From: Granulicella sp.
GTDB lineage: Bacteria; Acidobacteriota; Terriglobia; Terriglobales; Acidobacteriaceae
Reading direction: 5' to 3'
Assembly: GCA_003133205.1 (NCBI GenBank)
Contig: PKWK01000393.1
Location: 1-18,665, forward strand
Length of the DNA stretch: 18,665 bases
Under the pieces are notes generated by a model. The model saw only the letters and a list, made by a program, of their open reading frames with translations, made no database searches and was not told the DNA's origin. Made by a program: the position numbers and the translations under genes. Positions 14,037 through 18,665 of this stretch are shown in pieces; the first letter of the stretch is position 1; every line of letters begins with the position of its first letter.

Positions 14037-15122
14037 ATGAGTCTGAATGTAAGAAGGAAGAGCGCGGCGAGTGCGGCGAAGTCGGCAGGGGTAGAGGCGC
14101 TGCTGGTAACGCATCTTCCGGATGTGCGCTGGCTGTGCGGGTTTACCGGGTCGAATGCAGCGCTGGTGCTGTGGCGCGGGCGCGCGGTGCTGTTTACCGA
14201 TGGGCGCTACACCACGCAGGCAAAGGCAGAAGCGGTGGGGACGAAGGTGGTGATTGCGGCCAAGCCAGCATTGGCGGCGGCTTGCGAGTGGATCGCGGCG
14301 ACGGGTGTGGAGCGATGCGGGTTCGATGAAGGGAATACGACCGTGGCGGCGCTGAAGCAGATGCGGGCGGCGATTCCGGCGGGACGGCGGCGGAAGATGT
14401 TTCAGCCGGTGGGCTGGCTGGTGGCGAAGCTGCGATGGGTGAAGGATGCGGACGAGATTGCGAAGATGCGTGCGGCAGCGGCGCTGGGGTGCAGGCTGTT
14501 CGAGGGAATTCTGGGGACGATGCACTCCGGGATGACGGAGACGGCGGTGGCGGCGGAGATGGAACACGCGGCGCGGATTGCCGGCGCGGAGGCGATGTCG
14601 TTCCCAACGATTGTGGCGAGCGGGGAGCGGAGTGCGCTGCCTCATGGCCACGCGACGCAGGCAAAGCTGCCGAAGCGCGGGTTCGTCACACTGGATTTTG
14701 GTGTGGTGCTGGATGGATACTGCTCCGACATGACGCGGACGGTGCATATGGGGCGGGCTCGGGCAGGCGAGCGGGACGCGTATGATGCGGTGCTGCAGGC
14801 TCAGGAAGCGGGTGTTGCCGCGGTGCGAGCGGGCGTGAGTGCCGGCGAAGTGGATGAGGCAGCGCGCGGTGTGCTGCGGAAATCGGGGCTCGCGGAGTGG
14901 TTCACCCACTCGACCGGACATGGGGTTGGGCTGGAGATCCATGAGGGGCCAAGGCTGGCGGCGAAGCAGAATCAGAGGCTTGAAGCGGGAATGGTGGTTA
15001 CAATTGAACCCGGTATCTATATGCCGGGTAAGTTCGGCGTTCGGATCGAAGACATGGTCCTGGTGACGGCGACGGGCGGAGAGGTTTTGACGCCAAGCAC
15101 GAAGGCATGGATCGAGTTGTAA
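14037..15122 (+). CDS. Xaa-Pro aminopeptidase / M24 metallopeptidase
   Basis: Protein of 361 residues that would cleave an N-terminal residue before proline, or a proline dipeptide. The N-terminal creatinase-like domain has LLVTHLPDVRWLCGFTGSNA, and the pita-bread domain has the five metal ligands Asp220 (TLDFG), Asp231 (YCSDMTRT), His295 (STGHGVGLEIHEGP), Glu324 (TIEPGIY) and Glu338 (RIEDMVL). The ATG at 14037 fits the family N-terminus. A GTG at 13974 with GGAG nearby is the alternative and would add 21 unusual residues. No ribosome binding site is well placed at 14037; TAGAAT (14024-14029) lies 7 bases before it. It heads the cluster with accB and accC, an arrangement also known from Firmicutes, where efp usually sits between them. 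Confidence 0.9.
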   Translation: MSLNVRRKSAASAAKSAGVEALLVTHLPDVRWLCGFTGSNAALVLWRGRAVLFTDGRYTTQAKAEAVGTKVVIAAKPALAAACEWIAATGVERCGFDEGNTTVAALKQMRAAIPAGRRRKMFQPVGWLVAKLRWVKDADEIAKMRAAAALGCRLFEGILGTMHSGMTETAVAAEMEHAARIAGAEAMSFPTIVASGERSALPHGHATQAKLPKRGFVTLDFGVVLDGYCSDMTRTVHMGRARAGERDAYDAVLQAQEAGVAAVRAGVSAGEVDEAARGVLRKSGLAEWFTHSTGHGVGLEIHEGPRLAAKQNQRLEAGMVVTIEPGIYMPGKFGVRIEDMVLVTATGGEVLTPSTKAWIEL

Positions 15123-15170
15123 GAGCAGTTGCAGGTGTTGGTTGTTAGTAGTTAGTTGGAAAGCGCGGCT

Positions 15171-15689
15171 ATGGCGCAGGAAGAGACGGGGATGGACCAG
15201 GATAAGTTGGACGAGTTACGGGAGCTTGTAGATTTCCTGAAGGCCAATGGAATCGCCGAGTTCGATATGGAGCGCACGGACCTGAAGGTGCGCATCAAGT
15301 TTGCGGGAGCCGCGGGTGCAAGTGCGGCCGATCTGGCGCTGGCGCAGCAGTTGATCGCGGGCGGAGGGGGCGGGAACGTCCCGAGCCTGGGCGCTCCGGC
15401 GGCTGCTGCTGCGGCTGCGGCGGCAGTTCCGGCTGAGGCCGAGGAGAAGCTGCACGAGGTGAAGTCGCCGATTGTGGGGACGTTCTATGATTCACCGTCG
15501 CCCGGGTCGCCAGCGTTTGTGAAGGTAGGCGACCAAGTGGAAGCGGGCCAGGTGCTGTGCATCGTCGAGGCGATGAAGCTGATGAACGAGATTGAGAGCG
15601 ACGTAGCGGGCGAGATCGTAAAGCGGATTGCAGCGAGCGGCCAGCCAGTGGAGTATGGGCAGGCGTTGTTTGCGATCCGGCCACGATAG
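15171..15689 (+). CDS. accB: Biotin carboxyl carrier protein of acetyl-CoA carboxylase
   Basis: Protein of 172 residues. It carries biotin between biotin carboxylase and carboxyltransferase in the first step of fatty acid synthesis. The N-terminal part ([20 protein letters not shown] then [18 protein letters not shown]) is the usual AccB dimer/contact region; then comes a Gly/Ala/Pro-rich flexible linker (about 60-95) and the C-terminal biotinyl domain with [20 protein letters not shown] and [11 protein letters not shown], where Lys136 is the biotinylation site. Start choice is uncertain: ATG 15171 (GGAAAG upstream) or ATG 15192 (AGGAAGAG upstream), differing by 7 residues. accC follows after 55 bases and pepP precedes by 48 bases, so all three are likely cotranscribed. 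Confidence 0.93.
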   Translation: MAQEETGMDQDKLDELRELVDFLKANGIAEFDMERTDLKVRIKFAGAAGASAADLALAQQLIAGGGGGNVPSLGAPAAAAAAAAAVPAEAEEKLHEVKSPIVGTFYDSPSPGSPAFVKVGDQVEAGQVLCIVEAMKLMNEIESDVAGEIVKRIAASGQPVEYGQALFAIRPR

Positions 15690-15744
15690 AAGCGAATGCC
15701 TCAACACCAGGCAACGGCAAGCGACATGGAAGGCTTCGGTAAGC

Positions 15745-17094
15745 ATGTTTCGTAAAGTATTGATTGCAAATCGTGGTGAGATCGCGCTGCGAGTGATCTC
15801 GGCGTGCCGGGAGATGGGGATTCGCACGGTCGCGGTGTACAGCGAGGCGGACCGGAACTCACTGCACGTGCGTTTTGCGGACGAGGCGATCTGCATTGGG
15901 CCGCCAAAATCGGCGGAGAGCTACCTGAATGTGCCAGCGGTGATCTCGGCGGCGGAGATTGCGGATGTGGACGCGATCCATCCGGGGTACGGTCTGCTGA
16001 GCGAGAATGCGAACTTCGCGGAGGTGTGCCGCGCCTCGAACATCAAGTTCATCGGACCGCCGCCCGAGGTGACGCGGATGATGGGCGAGAAGTCGACCGC
16101 GCGGCAGACGATGAAGAAGGCAAAGGTGCCGATCCTGCCAGGGTCGGACGGCATCATCGAGAGCGAAGGAAGCGCGCTGGAGTGGGCGAGGAGCGTGGGT
16201 TACCCGGTGATTCTGAAGGCGGTGGCCGGGGGCGGCGGACGCGGGATGCGAATTTGCCGCAGTGCGGCCGAGTTGCCCGGCATGTTCCAGCAGGCTTCGA
16301 GCGAGGCCGCGGGCGCCTTCGGCAACGGCGACTTGTACATGGAGAAGTTCATCGAACGGCCGCGCCACATCGAGTTTCAGGTACTGGCCGACGAGCATGG
16401 CAATGTGCTGAGCCTGGGCGAGCGCGAGTGCTCGATTCAACGCCGGCACCAGAAGCTGATTGAAGAGGCGCCCAGCCTGATGGTGTCGCCGAAGCTGCGC
16501 GCGGAGCTGGGACATACGATTGAGAAGTGCCTGAAGGACGTCGGCTACTGGAACGCGGGTACGATCGAGTTCCTGATGGACGAGGATGGCAAGATCTACT
16601 TCATCGAGATGAACACGCGCATCCAGGTAGAGCATTGTGTGACCGAAATGGTTACAGGGATCGACCTGGTGAAGGCGCAGCTCAGAATTGCCGCGGGCCA
16701 TAAGCTCTCGGATATTGTGACCAAACCGGTGACGATTACGGGACATGCCATCGAATGCCGCATCAACGCGGAGCATCCGGAGAAGTTCACACCCAGCGCG
16801 GGCAAGATTACGGCGTTCAACCTGCCCGGCGGCAATGGCGTGCGCGTCGACACAGCCCAATATGCAGAGGGCGTTGTCCCGCCGTATTACGACTCGCTGA
16901 TTGCCAAGCTGATTGTGCATGGCGTGGACCGCGCCGAGGCCATCGCCAAGATGGAACGCGCGCTGAGCCAGTTTGTGGTGCAGGGAATTGACACGTCGAT
17001 TTCGCTGCACCAGGCGATCTTTCAAGATGAAGGATTTCGCAAGGGCGAGTTCGATACGAAGTTTATGGAGCGGTTTTTGGCTGACAAGCAGTAG
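15745..17094 (+). CDS. accC: Acetyl-CoA carboxylase, biotin carboxylase subunit
   Basis: Protein of 449 residues, the same length as E. coli AccC. It carboxylates the biotin of AccB using ATP and bicarbonate. Visible are the N-terminal [15 protein letters not shown], the ATP-grasp glycine loop ([14 protein letters not shown]), [39 protein letters not shown] and the active-site segment [18 protein letters not shown] (Glu288, Asn290, Arg292, Glu296). The residue after His297 is Cys where the family almost always has Pro. The ATG at 15745 is chosen because it starts the conserved [12 protein letters not shown]; the frame is open further upstream over the end of accB. The stop is immediately followed by the convergent toxin gene, with no terminator space. 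Confidence 0.96.
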   Translation: MFRKVLIANRGEIALRVISACREMGIRTVAVYSEADRNSLHVRFADEAICIGPPKSAESYLNVPAVISAAEIADVDAIHPGYGLLSENANFAEVCRASNIKFIGPPPEVTRMMGEKSTARQTMKKAKVPILPGSDGIIESEGSALEWARSVGYPVILKAVAGGGGRGMRICRSAAELPGMFQQASSEAAGAFGNGDLYMEKFIERPRHIEFQVLADEHGNVLSLGERECSIQRRHQKLIEEAPSLMVSPKLRAELGHTIEKCLKDVGYWNAGTIEFLMDEDGKIYFIEMNTRIQVEHCVTEMVTGIDLVKAQLRIAAGHKLSDIVTKPVTITGHAIECRINAEHPEKFTPSAGKITAFNLPGGNGVRVDTAQYAEGVVPPYYDSLIAKLIVHGVDRAEAIAKMERALSQFVVQGIDTSISLHQAIFQDEGFRKGEFDTKFMERFLADKQ

Positions 17095-17538
17095 CTAGGA
17101 GCGCTTTGGCATCGGAAATAGCCTAAGCCCGGCGGCTTGTGCCATCTTCCTTTGCTGCAGATCGAAACTGAAGAAGCCGGTTGCGCCGAACTCGAGTGCG
17201 GCGGCAATATGCAGAATGTCGGCTGTGCGGGTCCCCAACTGAGCGGTCGATTGTTTTGAGAGTTTGCGTGCGCGGTCAAAGGCGGATTCGGGTAACGGCC
17301 GCAGTTGGAACACGCCAGTGCGCAGGTCCTGTTCAAAATGGCGCTGCGAAGCGTCTGCAAGGACGATTGATATTTCTTTCCTGAAGACGCGCAGCCGCAG
17401 CGCGTTGAGCGTTTCCAGTTCACACAAAGTAGATAGCAGCAACGTGTCGGTGGCAGTTTGCTGAATGCGTACCGCAGCCGCAGAGTTCGCATCGGGGCTG
17501 TAGAGCGAGACTACGAAGCTTGTGTCCAGATAGATCAA
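17095..17538 (-). CDS. VapC-type PIN-domain toxin (predicted ribonuclease)
   Basis: Protein of 147 residues with the PIN-domain acidic residues: Asp5 (YLDTSFVV), Glu40 (CELETLNALR), Asp107 (RTADILHIAAA) and Asp126 (FFSFDLQQRKMAQAAGL). VapC toxins cut tRNA or rRNA with Mg2+ until bound by the antitoxin. The start codon is TTG, sharing bases with the antitoxin stop in the sequence TTGA, which implies translational coupling and low toxin output. No other start fits. Its stop lies directly against that of accC. Confidence 0.88.
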   Translation of the reverse strand: MIYLDTSFVVSLYSPDANSAAAVRIQQTATDTLLLSTLCELETLNALRLRVFRKEISIVLADASQRHFEQDLRTGVFQLRPLPESAFDRARKLSKQSTAQLGTRTADILHIAAALEFGATGFFSFDLQQRKMAQAAGLRLFPMPKRS

Positions 17539-17774
17539 TAGCGATCTCTGTCATGCCGCACGATTTCGGCGCCCGTGGTTGGAAGGCAAACATCGCCGTA
17601 GAGGGCGCGCATGCGGCCCAGGAAATCGGGACGGCTCGCGGCAGGCGCAGGCTCCGGCACCAGTCTGGCGATGACCCGGCTACGCTTGGTGACCCGCACT
17701 TCCGCGCCCTCGCGCAAAATGCGTTCGACTTTTGGGAAATCGTACCGGAGGTCTCGGACTGTGACAGTCTTCAT
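17535..17774 (-). CDS. Phd/YefM-type antitoxin, partner of the PIN toxin
   Basis: Protein of 79 residues: MKTVTVRDLRYDFPKVERIL, then a REGAEVRVTKRSRVIARLVP strand pair (about 21-40) typical of Phd/YefM/VapB antitoxins, and a toxin-binding C-terminal tail ending VRHDRDRY. The N-terminal part should bind DNA and repress the operon. I took the ATG at 17774, since it begins the family pattern; the frame is open to 17813. There is no ribosome binding site, while TATCAT (17782-17787) stands 7 bases before the ATG inside an inverted repeat, suggesting a leaderless, autoregulated transcript. It overlaps the toxin gene by 4 bases. Confidence 0.85.
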   Translation of the reverse strand: MKTVTVRDLRYDFPKVERILREGAEVRVTKRSRVIARLVPEPAPAASRPDFLGRMRALYGDVCLPTTGAEIVRHDRDRY

Positions 17775-17796
17775 GTGATACATGATAGCATCACAT
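17773..17796 (-). promoter_or_regulatory. Inverted repeat over the toxin-antitoxin promoter, candidate operator
   Basis: ATGTGAT (17773-17779) and ATCACAT (17790-17796) are perfect 7-base arms 10 bases apart. The -10-like TATCAT (17782-17787, minus strand) lies in the centre and the antitoxin start codon in one arm, so binding would block transcription, as expected for autorepression. Confidence 0.6.
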
Positions 17797-17855
17797 CGGT
17801 TAGAAGTGGGCATGGTAGTTGCACGGAATCCAGTTGAAACCCGCGTTCACCTTCC

Positions 17856-17872
17856 GCGTCTCGGAGAGACGC
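17856..17872. other. Perfect short stem-loop upstream of the PQQ dehydrogenase gene
   Basis: GCGTCTC (17856-17862) pairs with GAGACGC (17866-17872) around a GGA loop. It lies in the divergent region between the antitoxin and the PQQ dehydrogenase and could be an operator or mRNA leader hairpin; no T-run follows. Confidence 0.4.
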
Positions 17873-17921
17873 TGTAACAATCGCTTCTTGTTCAGAGCAA
17901 CTATGGGGGATTGCCGCGCAA

Positions 17922-18665
17922 ATGACCAATCGAGCAGTAATTCGTTTTGCCTTGCTATCGCTGAGTGCGGCGGTGTTGGCGGGTGGCGCGTGTCTTGCCC
18001 AAAAGAATGTGGACTGGCCGGCGTACAACGGGGGCGTTGACGGCGACCACTACTCCAAGCTGACGCAGATCAATCGCGCGAACGTGCAGCGGCTGGCGGT
18101 AGCTTGGACGTTCGATACGGGCGAGAAGGGCGGCATTCAGGCCAACCCGCTGATCGTGGGGCGCACGCTCTACACCTACACGCCGACGCAGAAGATCGTG
18201 GCCCTCGATGCGGCCACAGGCAAGCTGCAATGGAAATTTGATTCGGGCGTCGTGGGCACGCAGCCGGCGCGCGGCATGACGTATTGGAGCGATGGCAGCG
18301 AGGGCCGCATCTTTGCCGGAGTAATGAACTTCCTGTATTGTCTGGACGCGACGACGGGGAGGCCGATCGCGACCTTCGGCGAGAACGGCCGCGTCGACCT
18401 GCGCAAGGACCTGCGCGGCGACTACGAAAAGCAATCGATCGTGCTGACCACGCCCGGCGTGATCTACAAGGACATGATCATCGTGGGCGGCCGCAACCCC
18501 GAAACGCATCCGGCGCCGCCGGGGGATATTCGCGCGTTCGATGTGAGGACGGGAAAGCTGCGTTGGGTGTTTCATACGATCCCGCGACCCGGTGAGGCAG
18601 GTTACGAGACCTGGCCCGCGGAAGCGTGGAAGACTGCGGGCGCGGCCAACAACTGGGCGGGCATG
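17922..18665 (+). CDS. PQQ-dependent dehydrogenase, 5' part (cut by window edge)
   Basis: The first 248 residues of a quinoprotein dehydrogenase that oxidises a sugar or alcohol in the periplasm with pyrroloquinoline quinone. A signal peptide (about 1-26, ...LAGGACLAQ) is followed by DWPAYNGGVDGDHYSKLTQI, the standard opening of the eight-bladed PQQ propeller, and blade motifs such as TLYTYTPTQKIVALDAATGK and FLYCLDATTGRPIATFGENG, where aspartates and Gly/Lys form the W-docking pattern. GDIRAFDVRTGKLRWVFHTI then PRPGEAG is the usual sugar-dehydrogenase (membrane glucose dehydrogenase-like) segment. The substrate cannot be told from this part. The start is the ATG at 17922; a GGGGG box lies 12 bases upstream, rather far. 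Downstream cofactor-binding residues are outside the window. Confidence 0.9.
   Translation, partial: MTNRAVIRFALLSLSAAVLAGGACLAQKNVDWPAYNGGVDGDHYSKLTQINRANVQRLAVAWTFDTGEKGGIQANPLIVGRTLYTYTPTQKIVALDAATGKLQWKFDSGVVGTQPARGMTYWSDGSEGRIFAGVMNFLYCLDATTGRPIATFGENGRVDLRKDLRGDYEKQSIVLTTPGVIYKDMIIVGGRNPETHPAPPGDIRAFDVRTGKLRWVFHTIPRPGEAGYETWPAEAWKTAGAANNWAGM

Noticed and set aside
13923..14942. A very long minus-strand reading frame continuous with the metallophosphoesterase and antisense to pepP
   Set aside because: It is rich in Arg, His and Pro with no fold-like pattern, as expected opposite a GC-rich coding strand; the real protein starts at 13922 just before the Tat signal.
15628..15744. In-frame upstream extension of accC over the end of accB
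   Set aside because: The conserved biotin carboxylase N-terminus begins at 15745 and the resulting length equals that of E. coli AccC.
17774..17796. The inverted repeat before the antitoxin as a CRP site
   Set aside because: The TGTGA and TCACA halves are 12 bases apart, not the 6 needed for CRP.

Overview
The window looks like ordinary chromosome of a member of Acidobacteriota, most likely class Terriglobia (Granulicella/Terriglobus/Edaphobacter type). The best taxonomic marker is the long secreted protein at 10252-11826, which resembles the 'VWFA-related Acidobacterial domain' family. High GC, Uma2 nucleases, a Tat-dependent phosphoesterase and a PQQ-dependent dehydrogenase fit this. No phage, insertion sequence, CRISPR array, rRNA or tRNA was seen, and no stretch longer than 300 bases lacks a gene.

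Layout: (1) 1-1331: the 5' end of rplA (ribosomal protein L1) on the minus strand, with its own promoter, divergent from a secreted DUF4424 protein. (2) 1328-2538: an intact Uma2-family nuclease, a decayed tandem copy of it, and a small single-pass membrane protein. (3) 2706-5732: a long-chain acyl-CoA ligase with an unusual two-helix membrane insertion, followed by an NAPE-PLD/UlaG-like metallo-beta-lactamase-fold hydrolase. (4) 5740-7081: a TPR protein on the minus strand whose 5' end may be frameshifted. (5) 7173-8527: two small secreted proteins, one Cys/Met-rich behind a CRP/FNR-like site and one with a 44-residue internal repeat, then a strong stem-loop. (6) 8646-9752: a phosphofructokinase carrying the residues typical of pyrophosphate-dependent enzymes, with a clear terminator. 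(7) 9920-11826: a small excisionase-type HTH protein and the VWFA-related protein. (8) 11911-13922, minus strand: an HExxE-motif protein ending in one lectin-like blade, and a Tat-exported metallophosphoesterase. (9) 14037-17094: pepP-accB-accC, an M24 aminopeptidase followed by the two subunits of the biotin carboxylase half of acetyl-CoA carboxylase. (10) 17095-17774, minus strand: a Phd/VapB-VapC toxin-antitoxin pair with an inverted repeat over its promoter. (11) 17922-end: the 5' part of a PQQ-dependent dehydrogenase.

Functional links: fatty acid activation (acyl-CoA ligase) and fatty acid synthesis (AccB/AccC) are present in separate transcription units. Many other genes encode exported proteins (DUF4424, Cys-rich, repeat protein, VWFA, phosphoesterase, PQQ dehydrogenase), giving a cell-envelope flavour. 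I see no single obviously new multi-gene system. The most interesting items are the membrane insertion in the acyl-CoA ligase, the 44-residue repeat protein with its Cys-rich neighbour under a CRP-like site, the HExxE/lectin-blade protein, the predicted pyrophosphate specificity of the PFK, and recurrent -10-like boxes placed 5-7 bases before start codons.
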